Shown here: one piece after another, positions 25,104 to 38,300 of the stretch
How the letters are laid out: each line of letters begins with the position of its first letter
How positions within the stretch are numbered: the first letter of the stretch is position 1
NCBI RefSeq assembly: GCF_000208865.1
Contig: NC_018393.1
Location: 2,046,001 to 2,110,000, forward strand
Length of the DNA: 64,000 nucleotides
Origin: Neospora caninum Liverpool
Taxonomy: Eukaryota; Apicomplexa; Conoidasida; Eucoccidiorida; Sarcocystidae
Reading direction: 5' to 3'
Translations under genes and position numbers: made by a program
The notes under the pieces: model-generated
The model's input: the letters and a program-made list of their open reading frames with translations, nothing else
Told to the model about the DNA's origin: nothing
Database searches by the model: none

Positions 25104-28100
25104 ATGTCGAGACTTCCTGACAACCACAAGATTTTGAAGGACCGCAGAACCCGCGTCGAAAAAACCAGGGAGGGTCTGCGGGACGAGAGAGAAAAGAGTG
25201 AGCCATCTTCATCGAGTTTTCCGACCCCAGCGGCTGACAAAGAAATCAGGGAAAACAAAACCGTTGGCAAAGTCGGAGCAGAAGATCTTTCTCCTGTTGC
25301 CGCTAGCCAAAGTCATGAAGTCTCCAGTGAAGGTCACATTGTTTTCGAGAACCACACAGCGAGGGACAATCAAGACGAAAACGCGCACGATTCGAAAGCG
25401 AATCTCTTTTCAAAGTCCACTGGCGCTCTTGCTGCGGAGGAGGAGGTCACAGAATCTGCAAGATGGTGGACCTATGATCCCTGTGAAGAAGCAACGTCAT
25501 TCTCTGCCTCTTTTTCGTCTTTTGCTGAGAGGGAACCAGATCCTTCCTCCGCAGAAGCATTGCCCTTTGCTGCTTCCAGAGGAGCACAAGAGCGAAACAT
25601 TGAAGGCAGGAAAGAAAAGGGCCAGGTCGTGTCTACGGAAATTGAAGATGACGAAATGGCAGCAAAGCAGACGAGTCGAGAGCAAGGACTGAGTCCCCTC
25701 CAGCGTACGGGGAAGCAGGCTGCGACGAGGGATGATGCTGGGTTCAAAGATGAAAGGGAACATTCCTTGGAACAGGGGGCGGATAAGTCTCCCTCTCCTT
25801 CATCTTCTGTTCCACCGGCTTCCTGGAGGTCTTTTTTTAAAATCATGTATATCTGTTTGCCCCTCCTCTCCACTTTCCTTGTCTTTTTCCCAGTCTGGTA
25901 CACTTTGCTTCCCTACGACCTGCAGCTGTATACATCCGCGCTTCTCCCCGCACACTTTCTGGATTTCTACGAAGGCAGGAAATCCTTCGGAAACGCATTT
26001 TTCCCCCTACTGAGGGAAGGGGCTGGCGGCTTGTCAGCCTGCAGGAGAGGCAAGCAGAAGACAAACTTGTCAGCCAGTTTGTCGAATGACGCAGATGCGT
26101 TTTCTAACCTGCCATTAGGAGACGGGTTCGAGTCGTCTTCTCTCCCGTCCGTCGAGGAACTCGAGAAGGAGTTCTTCAACTACACAGCCCGGCACGTCCC
26201 GCCTCCGCCCCCTTTGCATCAGCATTCCGAAGAATTCGAGAAGGGAATCTTCCAAGTCGTCCCAGACATATACGTCGCCATCGGGTACGGTCTAGCCAAC
26301 TCTGTGATTCTGAATGGGACCGACGGTCTAGTCGTGGTCGACACCATGGAGAGCACAGCGACGATGCAGGCCGTCTGGTCAGACTGGCTCAAGTTTCCAA
26401 ACAGCAATCGTCCTGTGAAGGCGATCATCTACACACATTTCCACACAGACCATATCTTTGGCGCTTCGGCAATAGCTGCGCCGAATGTGACGGAAGTGCA
26501 TGCCTACTGGCTGACGTTCGCAGAAATGAGCAAAGTCTTTACCTTGACGGCCGGAACAACCTACAGGCGATCGATGCGGCAGTTTGGCGTCTTCGTTGAC
26601 TCGGAGGACTTTGTGAATGCGGGGATCGGCCCCACCCTGCACTACAACAACACGGCAGAGATCGGGGCGATCCTCCCGACGCACATCATGTACGAAGAGC
26701 GGAAGACGCTGGAGATCGCCGGAATGCAGTTGCAGCTTCTGCACGCTCCTGGAGAGAGCAAAGACCAGATTATTGTGTGGATTGAAGACAAGCACGTTCT
26801 GTTGGGTGCAGACAACCTATACAAGTCTTTGCCGAACATCTATGCAATTCGCGGCACCGAAACCAGAGATTGCAACGACTGGATAGCTTCCTTAGACCTG
26901 ATGAGATCTTTAGACGCAGAATATCTTGTTCTCGGTCACACGCGCCCCCTAGTGGGGAAAGACCACATCCAGTCCACGCTGATAGCCTACCGAGACGCCA
27001 TTCAGTTCATACACGACCAAACAGTTCGATTCATGAACAAGGGGTACTTCGTGAACGACATTGCGCACAAAGTGAAGCTGCCAGAACACCTCGCAAACCA
27101 CCCTTTCTTGCAGCCTTTCTACGGAACGGTGCCGTGGGCAGTCCGAGCTATCTTCACGCACTACATGGGCTGGTACTCTGGCCAGCCAGAAGACCTGGCA
27201 GTCATGAGCACACAAGAAAAAGCTGAAGCGCTGCTCAGTCTAGCCGGCAGCGTCGAGGACTTGCTCTTCCATGCAATCGAGAATCTCAGACAAGGACGGG
27301 TCAACTGGGCTCTCGAATTCGCCAGCGCTGCTTACACTATCGAGCCGAGATCGAAACGTGCAAAAACACTGAAAGTCATCGCCCTGCGAGCTAACGCCGC
27401 CCACCAAACCGCTGCGACAGGTACAAGGAGACGTCTTTGAGGAATAAATGAGCATCGCAGCTGAAGGCAACAGAGTAAAGCACGCATGAGCCTTCCCCTT
27501 CCGAGCCTCCATTCACGTGCTGCTTGTTGGGGTGTTTCACTGCAGGGAAGGAATTCAAGTATACAGTTCGTTCTGGCTCACATGTACCATTTTATCGTGT
27601 GCGACATTGGAAACAGCATAAAGCAATTTCTCCGCCTTCCAGGGTTCACTGCGCTTGCGCATGTCTCCTTGTCTCCGGTTCTGGATGTGATCTGTGTCCC
27701 TGCAGGCCGAAATTGGTTTCTAACGGCGGCACTGGAACTTGAAGGGCGGGCCGAGCTGAAACTCAGTGACTTCCAGAAACGGCAGACGCTCGCTAAAATT
27801 TCCCTGCATCAACAGTTCGAGCTCCTTCCCGTTCGCTTGATTCCTGAGCGAGCTCGCGACTTGACTTGTATCTTGAAATTCCACTTTTCCGATGTCAAAG
27901 AGAATGTCTGTGTGCATTTTCGTCGCGGGATTGCATATCTCAAGTGGCCGTGTGAAAGTACTCCAGATGTGGAGGTAGAGAGCACAAAAGAGGTCTGGCT
28001 TAGCATCGTAAATAAAGACAGAAGCCCAGCTATGGCATTCGCAACAGGAGACCTGCAGGTAAAAGGATCAATTTGGACACTCGTTCGTGCTCTTTTAGCT

Positions 28101-28121
28101 GTCGAACTTGACGCGGACTGA
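25104..28121 (+). CDS. Membrane-anchored metallo-beta-lactamase / alkylsulfatase-like protein with SCP2-like C-terminus (two exons)
   Basis: Exons 25104-27420 and 27706-28121 (910 aa). Residues 1-240 are polar, Glu/Ser/Lys-rich and likely disordered. A hydrophobic stretch at ~243-270 (IMYICLPLLSTFLVFFPVWY) suggests one membrane anchor, so the catalytic part may face a lumen or the outside. The MBL fold begins near 380 and carries the HxHxDH motif (H445, H447, D449, H450), H547 in HAPGES, D570 in LLGADNLYKS and H612 in VLGHTRPL. The sequences around YAIRGTETRDCNDWIASLD and YRDAIQFIHDQTVRFMNKG are typical of SdsA1/BDS1-type alkylsulfatases, followed by their helical dimerisation region. Exon 2 (RNWFLTAALELEG onward) fits their SCP2-like C-terminal domain. 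Bacterial and yeast relatives cleave alkyl sulfate esters; the substrate here is unknown. The gene may be an ancient acquisition from bacteria, but base composition gives no sign of recent transfer. Confidence 0.88.
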
Positions 28122-29338
28122 AGAAAAAGAAAAGGCGACCAAGGACGCGGCTCGCCATCTAATTCTTCATGAGTACATGTAAGACATTTCCGTATGCGCT
28201 AACAAATACACGTGTACTTACATATGAATACACACGCGTTGTTATATGTATATGTATGTACGCAAATGAACTCGGCTACAACTGTGAGCGGGGGATTGTC
28301 AGGAAAACTACAGCACTATCTACATGACGCTTGCGAAGGAAATACGTCAAAGGAGTGTTTCCAACTCCAGAGACGGGACGCAGCCAATGCTGTTAGGGGG
28401 GATCGTAATGCTTTTCCTTCGGTTACGGTGTGACTTATCCATTCACATGAACGTGCATGCATATGTCTGTACATATGTATATTTGCTTGTCTAATAGTTG
28501 GGCTGTAGGGTATCACGATATGCGGGACGATAAGTCTGCTTAGAACAGGCAGGTTAATGCTCTATCAGGGAAAACGTGTGAACAAATATTGCGAAGAGGC
28601 AGTTTTCACGGGGGAAGATCTTCATTCATTTATTTCTGTTAGTGCCTCCTGGAGGACACATACTGTTGGCTGATGTGTTTCTGCTGTCGTTGGCTTTGTG
28701 AAAATCCCGCTTTTCCCGGGTTTTTCTGCAAAAACGGCATTGGAGCGTGAGGCCCGAAGGACTGTTGTTGGCTAAGGGTGCTACTGAGAATGTTGGCAGT
28801 GCACCGCAGTAAACAAAAACAGCGCATACATGCATCACATCAGAACACAGTGTCTGTAAAGAAGTTATGGAGCAGAGCGAGAGAGAAACTATTGTTGTTT
28901 TTCTTGCGAGGCGACACACTTCTTATCAGTTGTCTTCGCTGTGCACCATAGGATGGAACGTTTTGACAAAGGGAAAGACTTGACTGCGAGGTTTGCCCCA
29001 ATTCACTGTATGCTCCAGATCATATGAATAGTTATTGCTGTGCACACATGTTGGGACAAAAATCCATCGGCGACGTAGAGACTTGAATAATCCAGGGGCG
29101 CAGCATTAATGCACTCAGAGGATTTCTGTGAACATACGATTGTTGAGTCGTAAGTGTATACATATAGGATTTCGAGCGTTTGGAATACAGATACTCTTCA
29201 GACAAAGATTCTTTTCTCCAGGTCGTCGTGCTAAACCAGTTTTCGGTTTTCCACTCGTGGGAAAGATGACTGGATATTTTGATTTGGGAGCGCTCTTTTG
29301 CGTCTCGTCTGTCCCGCCAAACTGAGAGGACACGAAAC
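28122..29338. other. Convergent intergenic region
   Basis: This holds the 3' flanks of the alkylsulfatase-like gene (plus) and the TEX9-like gene (minus). It is AT-richer than the coding parts. Frames of up to 106 codons have no recognisable character, and I see no repeat longer than a few dinucleotide units. Confidence 0.5.
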
Positions 29339-30210
29339 TCACAAGACGCCATTCCTTTCCTCAGCTCGTAAAATTTTTAAGAATTCATCTTCAGTGAAGC
29401 TGAGAAGGCGCGCAGCTTCCATGTGTGCCTTTTGCTTTTTCAGAATATCGATAAGTTTCATTTGCCTTTTGAAGCCCAAGATCAATTCATTTCTCTGGTT
29501 CTCAAGTTTTTTGTTTTCCGCCACAAGTTTTTCCATTTGCCTCTCCTCCGACGACCGGTCTTTGTTGCTATTCCTCCACTCTCTGAGTTGGTCTCTCGTT
29601 TTCTCAAGTTCTTCTGTTAAGTGGGATACACGAGACTCTTTGCTGCTCAATTCAGCAGCGGTCTTTCTCACTGATGTTGTCAACCTGAGGCCGTAAGCGC
29701 ACAACAACAATCCATCGAAAGTCGAAGGCCGTTCACCAGGGATTTATTCACTTCTACATGAATATGCATGCTTATATACGTGATCGTTACCAATTACATA
29801 TACGGGTTTATATAATATGCACGGATGTCAAGATACGCGTACATTCATACAATCTCATACGTACTGTTGCAGCAGAAACATATGCATATCTAATTACCGT
29901 AAGCATGCGTGGAACCGGCAAATGTGAATCTACATTGTCGGCTGTCCCTCTTTAGGCCGCCCGCGCACGTGGCGACTTACAGTGTCTAATGCAAAAATGT
30001 ACAACTGGGACAATTTCCCTGTTCCTAGCCCAAATGTCAGCGTTTATGGCGTGTGAGTTCCATGAACAAATATGCCTGCATTTCAAGGGACTGACCGGGT
30101 ATCCAACCATTCATATTCATCACTAGACACCGGAATAAAAAAATACGTGTTCCGTCATACACAGCTACATGCAAATTTATTACTTTTATAGGTATGCGTA
30201 TCTCGATATG

Positions 30211-30265
<55 letters not shown>

Positions 30266-31157
30266 GTTGCGAGTTTGCGGAGAAGACAGACCTGTCGTTT
30301 TCAGCTCTTAAATCGGCCAGCAGCCTCTCGAGGGTGTCGATTTTTGAGTTTAGCTCAGCATGAGCCAGTTTTTGTTGTTCTCCTTGGGAGGTGAGCTGGT
30401 TGATTTTTCGCTTGAGTTTTTCGTTTTCGTCAGTGAGGCACCGTGATTGATTCCGCGACGAATGCAGATCTTGCTCATAATTCTGGATTTCCTTAGCCCT
30501 GGATTCGAGTTCGTGCTGAAGCGCAAGAAGTCGGCCCTTTTGCAGTCGAACTGTCGCACTTAAATTCTCGAGATGGTCGCCTCCCAAACCATTGCCGATG
30601 GCACTGCTACCAAGTTGAACAAGTCGCTTGTACTCCTCCTCAACAGTCGCCCTGTGCTGTCCCAAAGCGTAAGGGTCTCTCAGTACACTTTCCCTCAGGT
30701 GGATTTTCTTTGTTAGCGAGCCCGTTATCTCTTCAGCAGGAGGCGGGTGGTCCTGTCCATTTCGTTTGAGCGAGGCAAATGAGCGAGGACAGGCGCTCTG
30801 AGCCCGCAACCCCGTCAGTCCTTCTGCGGGTTTACCAAGAGGAGACGACGAGCTCCTCTCGCCTGAATTCCCTTCGTCAGTGGATTGGTTTCTCTGGTAC
30901 ACGAATGCTGACTTGGGCCTGAGCGAAAGCTCTTTCGCGGACGCGTTTACGGCCAAAGATCTCAGATCTCTGACTTGTTCCTGTGCCTCCTGCAAAGATT
31001 GCTCTTTCCTTCGTTCCAGTTCCTCAGTTAGTTCAAGGAGCTGTCGCTCCCGTATTCGAAAATGTTCAAATGCCTCAGCGGACAAACAGCCACAACAGAC
31101 GGAGCTGTCGCGCGTTTCCGGCTCATTGTGCGTGGGGAGGGTTCCTGCGGAATCCAT
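29339..31157 (-). CDS. TEX9-like coiled-coil protein (two exons)
   Basis: Exon 1 31157-30292 and exon 2 29684-29339 join in phase (403 aa). The ATG at 31157 is preferred; an upstream in-frame GTG at 31208 is not. After ~30 residues the protein has heptad-rich coiled coils (FRIRERQLLELTEELERRKE; later segments across 200-285 and in exon 2), split by a Ser/Pro-rich linker at about 80-160. The C-terminus (ELILGFKRQMKLIDILKKQK, AARLLSFTEDEFLKIL) closely matches the conserved end of vertebrate TEX9, a centriolar-satellite/ciliary coiled-coil protein of similar length (391 aa in humans). In a coccidian this would suggest a role at the centriole, the conoid-associated apparatus or the microgamete flagellum. 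That role is inference. The intron contains the (TA)n run at 30211-30263, starting 28 nt after the donor. Confidence 0.85.
30211..30263. repeat. (TA)n microsatellite in the TEX9-like intron
   Basis: About 53 bp of TA repeat interrupted once by G at 30234. It lies next to the 5' splice site of the minus-strand gene. Confidence 0.95.
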
Positions 31158-34100
31158 ATCTACGGCGTTTTCGCGAGACGAGACGCGACAGGATAGCGCG
31201 AGCGACACAAAAAAAACAGCGGAGAGAAAAGTGGAGTATATGGCCGATGCGGGGGGAGAGCAATACGAACGTTGTGAAAAGGAAGCAGATACAAGTGAAC
31301 AAGGCAGTGGTCAAGAGGGAGGCGACGAACAAGGAGGGAGAAAAACATAAAATTACTGGTAGCTACATATATTTGATTCTCTGTTCTCACAACGAGAGAG
31401 AAAAACATAAAATTACTGGTAGCTGCATATTCGTTTCTCTGTTCTTACAACGAGAACATGGTAAACGTGCAGATGGCCTGTGTGGCCCTTTTAGAGCTCA
31501 TGGGGAAAAGCTGGTTTTGCGTTCTACGCCCAGTACTCGGGGCTTCGATATTATCAGAAAGAAAATCCTTTTCTGTCGTGGGACCCCTCATCTGCATGCA
31601 AATTTGGTGTTTTACCTCCAGGGGCATATATACGTGTTTGTCTGCTTTTATACAAAAATATATATAGCGAGGCAGAGAGAGAGAAAGAGGCAGATAGCTA
31701 GATAGAAAAGCATTTTTGAGCTTTGGTGGTTGATAAGGTGGGATTCGACATCCCATTCGAACAGTCGGCTGGTTTCACCTATCACGTCAGTGATGAAGGC
31801 ACACTTTTTCCAGCTCGTCCCAGTTGTTGCTTACAAACGCACGTGTCACAGAGAAGAAATTAGGTAGGCATTTGCAGAAGTCTCGCTATTGTACGGTGTG
31901 AACTGCCACACAGCGCGCTGAGTGTCACCACACGTAGGAAGCAATCATCCAGGCAAGCGGAGAACGATTCGTACGCTTGACATCGGTGCTTCTAACATGT
32001 CTGCAGTTTTTTTTCTTTTTTGTGTTGGGACCCGACATGGCTCGCCGCAGCGGGCTGTTTGGAATGCCCGGCGTCCAGCTTTTCCCTCACGGCTTTTTAC
32101 GGACACTCAGTGACGGAGCAAACTAAGGAATACACCGGATCTGGTTAACCGTGGAGCAGGGGTGTTTTACAAATTGCCAGCGGTTCACTCTCATTACATA
32201 TCCAGTCTCGTCCGTCAGTGGTCACAACCAATCGCTGCCTTATATTAGACACAGGCATGAATGCTGGAAAGCAGGGATAAGTGGATATACACACCAGCTC
32301 GTCACGATACGGACTCAGATGAAAAAGAATCCAACAAAGACGGCGGTGACGAAAAAGCGAAGCAGACGTATCCGGATGCTGAAAGCATCTAATCCCTTGA
32401 CGATTACAGAGCTTCCACAGCTGCTCAAGAAACAGTGAGAAATGGGGCGGAGCCGCTGACTCTTGCGCTATGTGGAGTATCGTAGCATTCCCATGTTCCT
32501 TTTTACCTTTTTCCGTTTTACATTCTGACAGCACTCCCACTTGCCGTTCGTGTCTTACCTACTGGCGGTTTGGTAATTCCGATAAACTCATGAGCTCACA
32601 TGAGACAGTCCGACGTTGCACTTTAGCCAGGGATTCGTCGGAAGTACAAGGACACACACATGTGCAAGAAGCCCTTGTAGCGGTTCATAAGCAGCAAACA
32701 AACGAAACGACAAGAGCAACAACATGTTCTGCAAACTGAATGCCGCCGATCAGCCACGCCGTGCGGCTCCACTTGAAAGAAACTGACCTAGGAAACAAAC
32801 TGTCAGCATGTGAGCGAAACGGAAAAACAGCATCGGAGCGAAAAAACGTCAACTAAAGGATATCGATGTGCGAACAAATACGTTCTCTGATGGAAACAGC
32901 AAGATCTGTGCGACGTTACGTCAAAAAAAGAAAGGTTGTTGCACGGGGCTTCCATTCGTACTCTCTGCCATTCGCATGCCCCTCGGACGGAAGATAGGCC
33001 CTCAGCATCCCTACAGCGTCGTGTCACTAGCCGTTTCGGCCGATACCATGAAGAGCGACTACGGAATCTGACTTCTGTTGCTTTCTACGCGATTGTAAGA
33101 TGCTGCAATTGCGGTACTTGCACCAAGCCTATGTAGTTTACGTTCAAGTATAGGCACAGAAGGCTGCATCAGTGTGATGGCTCTAACGACGACTCATCAA
33201 AAAGTGGCTGAAAAATCGGTGCCAGTTAACATCGTCCGCGTGGCTAGGTAAATACGCATATGTACGGCCCGTATCCGTTTATCTCCTGTATTCGTGTTTG
33301 CGATGCGGGCCGCGTTTGAAGATGCACCTACGAGTAGTGTGGCATGAGCTTGTGGCACTAGCCTCACATTAAAATGGGGTGGTGTCGTCGGACACGACAG
33401 AGCTGCTGGCGGCCTGGAAGCATCCTCTCTTCTGGGTTGCTTGAAAGCAGACTATGTATTTTTTTAGGAGTTGGATATTCGTTGCCTCAAAGTCCATGCA
33501 CGGCACCCGCTATTTGTGTCCACGGTTTCTTGTCTTCTCAAAACACTTTCCTTTGATAACACCGTTGGTTTTCATCTCCGTCGTTCCTCAGAAACGTTGT
33601 GCGTCCCGTGTTTCGCGTGTGATTGCCACATATTTCTACCCAAAGACAGTTTGGCGGGCTCGCCCGCAGAAAAAGGTGGAGTTTCTGAGCTTAATGTTTG
33701 CTTGCAGCGGCCTGCAGTGCCGGGAGCCCTTACAGCCTCCAACCATCGTTTTGAGGGTTCTCAAGTCAAAGCCACACGTTCAGTCGCGTCGATTCCCTGT
33801 TCAGGAAGAGCGACGTGAGTCGTGCTCCTCTGTTGCCTATGATACTCGACTGACCCAGTAAGCTGCTACTGCTTTCGTGGCGCCTGAAGTCGACAACGAT
33901 GAGCGTCGCTTATTTTTGTTTCAGCCTTCAAACCGTCCAACAGTCGCGATTTGGACCATGACTTTGGAATACACAGGCGAGACAAGTTCTAGAATGGTGT
34001 TTAAACAGACATTGTCAAAAATCACTACATATTTCACCCTCACACAAGAGTGGAGATACGCCTGCAGAACCGCGGGTTGAGAATTCGTGAACGGAACGCT

Positions 34101-34426
34101 CGCCTTATACCTTTGCAAGCCGTCAACATATCGAACACTCGACCATCCTGACAGAGTTACACACGAAGCTGCCTGACGGATTTTATGCGAAACAAAATGT
34201 GAATTTGGCTGTGGAATGAGCCGTCGCGCCATACCAACTCAAAGTGAGTTTGGGTCAAGCGCTACCGCACCCTCAATTCTCCATCTCTTCTCCGAGACAC
34301 CGAATGGCGGGCTCGTCGAGACAAGAGAAACCTCGGAGAATCTGAAGGCGGAAAAAAAGAGAGAGGGGAGGTCGAGGAGGGATATACACTGCGTAAGCGT
34401 TGTCAGTGGTGCAAAGAGAATGAAAT
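31158..34426. other. Spacer between TEX9-like 5' end and UBR1-like 3' end
   Basis: Both neighbours are on the minus strand, so this should carry the promoter of the TEX9-like gene and the 3' UTR of the UBR1-like gene. A 60-bp tandem duplication sits at 31341-31458. Reading frames of 60-135 codons (for example 33454-33861 plus, 32145-32540 minus) show no domain. I see no RNA gene. Confidence 0.45.
31341..31458. repeat. 60-bp tandem duplication upstream of the TEX9-like gene
   Basis: The unit beginning aaaaacataaaattactggt starts at 31341 and again at 31401. The copies diverge in their second half by a few substitutions and a 2-bp shift, so the duplication is not recent. It lies ~180-300 bp upstream of the ATG at 31157, in the probable promoter or leader. 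Confidence 0.85.
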
Positions 34427-35307
34427 CTACATTCCCTGGGCGGCGTGGTTATTCGCGCTCGAGTCCATCCGAGACCATTGCAGCCTTCTGAAAAGGCGAA
34501 TTTGATGCTGCCGCCAGTCGTCTGTCAGGCGCCCCAGGCGATTGAGCGACAGGTGCAGAGGCTTGCCGCGTTTCAAGAGAGGGTCCTCTTCGCCTGTAGA
34601 GCAGAGAACAGACACCACGGACGCGAACATACAAGGAGAGCCGGGAGAGACACAGCGGCAATGACGTGCACGGAACGTCACACGAGAGGCAAAAACGGCC
34701 GCCGAGACGAGGGGGAGAACGCGAGAGGAAGGGGGAGCAGAACGAAAGAGACGCACGAGAGAAGGGAGAGAAAAGGATGAGTTGAACGGCCGGAGGGGGG
34801 GGGGGGAATCCACTATCGATGTGCCACAAGGGAGAGGACTCAGAGATTAGAGGCAAATGACCGTGCGCGCAAGTCTTAATCTGCAGCTTTCATACGAGAT
34901 GGGGCACAGAATGTACGCATACCTTGGCCCATTCAAAAGAAACGTGACGTCGTGTGCCGAGCCTCGCTGTTCGGCAGAGCCGAGACAACGAAAAACAACG
35001 CCACAGGGATGGACCACCACAGACAAAAGGACATTAGCCACGAGCGGACACAACGGCAGCCACCATATTGTACGCTCCTGCGTTGATGATACGAAGGGAA
35101 AAGACCCGCTCTGTGTCCAAAACTCACCATATGCATCAAGGTGCAAACATCCCCACTTGGCGTCGCGGTCGACCGCTGTGTCAACAGCAGCTGCGTAGAC
35201 GGCCGATGCAGAAAGGTGGAGATACAGCGCAAGTCCCATGCCGCAGGTGGCGGCGTGCTGAAGACAACCGAAACACGACACAGCACGACGATCGTGGAAT
35301 AAACGGA

Positions 35308-35343
<36 letters not shown>

Positions 35344-38300
35344 GTACAAAAGTATGTCGAGACTACGAACCAATACGACTGAATGTCTAGAACCGGCTAG
35401 ATCTAAATTCTCCGCATGCATTCCTATCTGTATCCACGTAGAAATATGATTATGTATATATATATATATATATATATCCTGGATGGACAGAGCGGAGGGC
35501 AGAGGCGATTTCGTGAGATCGAGACACAGAGAACTGGTGGAGGAGCCTCGCTTTCTTCTTACTCTTCGGAGATTTAGGACAAGGTTGGGGACTTGTGTGC
35601 CCTCGTGGACGGGGACTCTGGCGTCGCAGCAGTCGAGGGCGCACAGGAAGGCGCCGCAAGTCACGCAGACTGCGCATGCGGGGGTGACGTGGAGGCCCAC
35701 AGAAGGCGTGTACGCTCTGTGAAGGAAAAAGGCCAGAGATAAAGTGAGCAAATAAACCCGCAGTGACTGGGGAGATGAAGCGAGACTAAAAAGCGAATAA
35801 AAAAACAATGAAGGGGGAGATGAAGCGAGAAAAAGCAAGGGCGTCGACCTTCCGCTTTAAGCAGGAGCGCAAAGGAACAAAACTCATGAACGCCAGGTCC
35901 ACGGGAACCACCACGTGAGCACACGGTCGTCCGCGTCCTGAACTCTGGACGAGCGCGTGAGCGTGGCCACAGGGATCGAGGAAAAAAACCTCACGATGCG
36001 GCGGACCTGCTGTCCTTACCCAAGTTGCAGGAAGTGGTTGTAGAATTGCTGATACAGTTTCGGAAGAATCGTCGGATGCGGCAGGAACTGAGCCACGCAG
36101 ACGGCCGTGAATCGCTCTTCATCGCTTCGACCGCCGGCAACTGTGGAGAAGAGAAGCGTGCATTTCATTTTGCTGGCCGCGAGTAAGCTGGCGAGGTCGT
36201 GGGGGAGAAGGCGGCGGGTTAGCGGACTGAAGTAGAGCATGTGGGCGTTGAGGAACTCGACGCTCTCGAGCCTTTCCTTGATCTCTCGATCTCGCCGCGA
36301 GCATCTCCCGCGGGGGGCGAAAAGCGCCCCAGAGTCGCCCGAATCTCGGACGATAAGCGACGGGTGCCGCGAGGAAGCCGAAACGCCGAAGAATGGCGAC
36401 GGCGGAGACGAGAGAGGCGAGCGAGAAGAGGAGGAGACACGCAGCAGCGAAGACGAGGGCAGGGGGACCTGGCCACCGGCTTTCTCCGAGAGCACGAGGC
36501 GCATTGCCGATTGAAAGAGCCGAACAAGAGTTTCATGGCCGGAACGCGAAGACACGACAATCGGCATGAGCGTAGTCAGGGAGGTTGAGCATGGAGGCAG
36601 GGAAGCAAGACAGCAGAGGAACTGAAAACCCCAAACAAGAACAGTGAAAACAGGGGGAATTGTCAGGAGCTCTCAAAATCCGCCGGAGGGTGTTCGACGC
36701 ATGCGCCACAGGCTGGTCGCTCCGCCGCCGGACCTCGTCCACGTCTCATGTCGTGTCTGGGCCTCTCTGTCACGGGTCTCCTCCCTTAAACTCTCTCGTC
36801 GAGAGAAACCTCTCGAGCTTGAGAGAGATTTCAGCTTCTCTATTTGCAGAACACCCGTGCATTCCGACCCAACACACGGCCGCTCGAGTGACTCATGTGT
36901 CGACCTGCGGGCCTCCCAACTCTGTCGATACAACCATAAATATACCTATGTAACTAGGGTCATGCAGGAATTTATCCGTAGATGAACGAACGCGGAGTCA
37001 GTTGTGGATAGGTGGATGGGCGCCCGCAAAAAAAGAGTCGGTCGGTGCCCTCCGTTACTGACGGGGCGGCCTCCAATGTCCAGACCGAGCTGTCGGTCTG
37101 CGTGTGTGTGTGTGTGTGTGTGTGCCTCACCTGAGACTCGCGAAGGAGCAGGCGCAACGCATGGGCCTCTGTGACTGCCCGTGGCCATGCTGTCGGCGAC
37201 GGAAGCCTCAGAGCTGCCGCAATCTAAACAGGAAAAGAATCCACAAAGGCAAAAACTCCAATCACTGGAGGAGAGAACCCCTATTCACAAAAATACACGT
37301 TTTTGCGAGTATCTTCATATTGAATAGAAAACGAGATCACATTCATGGTTCAGCAAAAAAACGAAACACTAGCTGTTTCGATGCGTACGTCTATCCACGA
37401 GGCAGCAATGCGTTCCTATATATATATATATATATAGATCAATATCTTCAACATATATATATATATATATATATATATGAATGTAATTTCTCTTTATTTT
37501 TGAAGATTTGGGACGACAGGACGAAGTCAGGGCACGTAACGTCCTACCACGTGGTGGTCGCGCGTTCCTTCGTCTGCTCGCTTTCTTTCGACGCTTGCAG
37601 TCTCTCCGCCTCCCCAGATGTCGTCGTCCTCTCCGAACAGGAAGAGACGAATCGACTTGGGCAGCGGCAAGGCTTCCAGGAGAATTCCGCATTCCTCGGA
37701 GGGATCGTAGAGGTCGACAGACGGCGAGACGAGGTCCGAGAGAGAGGACGGTGCGAACGGAGAGACACGGGGCGACGCCGACGGAAAGCTCGCCGAGGAC
37801 GCAGGAAGCTGAGGGGTGCGAAGAACCGCCGCGTCGCTGGGGCTCGAGGGCCCGAGCATTTCATACGCCGTCTTAATCTCCTCAAAGGGCAACGGCCTGC
37901 GAACAACGCCGCACGGGCCGTGCAAAAAACGTGGAGAACACACAAAAGAAACGACGGCCACCCAAAAGAAACACACACAGTGTAAACCAGGCACATGCTC
38001 CACGCGGTGTCTAGATAGAAAAAACCATCGATAGATATCGATAGATACGTGCACACCGGCGTGTCCGCTTTGAGAGGTGTAAGGCCAGGGAGCAGGGGCG
38101 AATTGCGTCGCAATATTCAGAACGTAAAAAGGGGCACGTATGCCTGCACTGGCGCACATGCACAGAAGTGCAAGCGGCGTGGTGCGCCGTTCGCTGGGTG
38201 CAATTTGTTTGGAAGAGGAGAGACTCACTGAGACGGGCAGACGACCTTTGCGAGAAGGTGGACTTTTCGGAGCCAGGGAACGAGGCCTGCCTCGACGATT

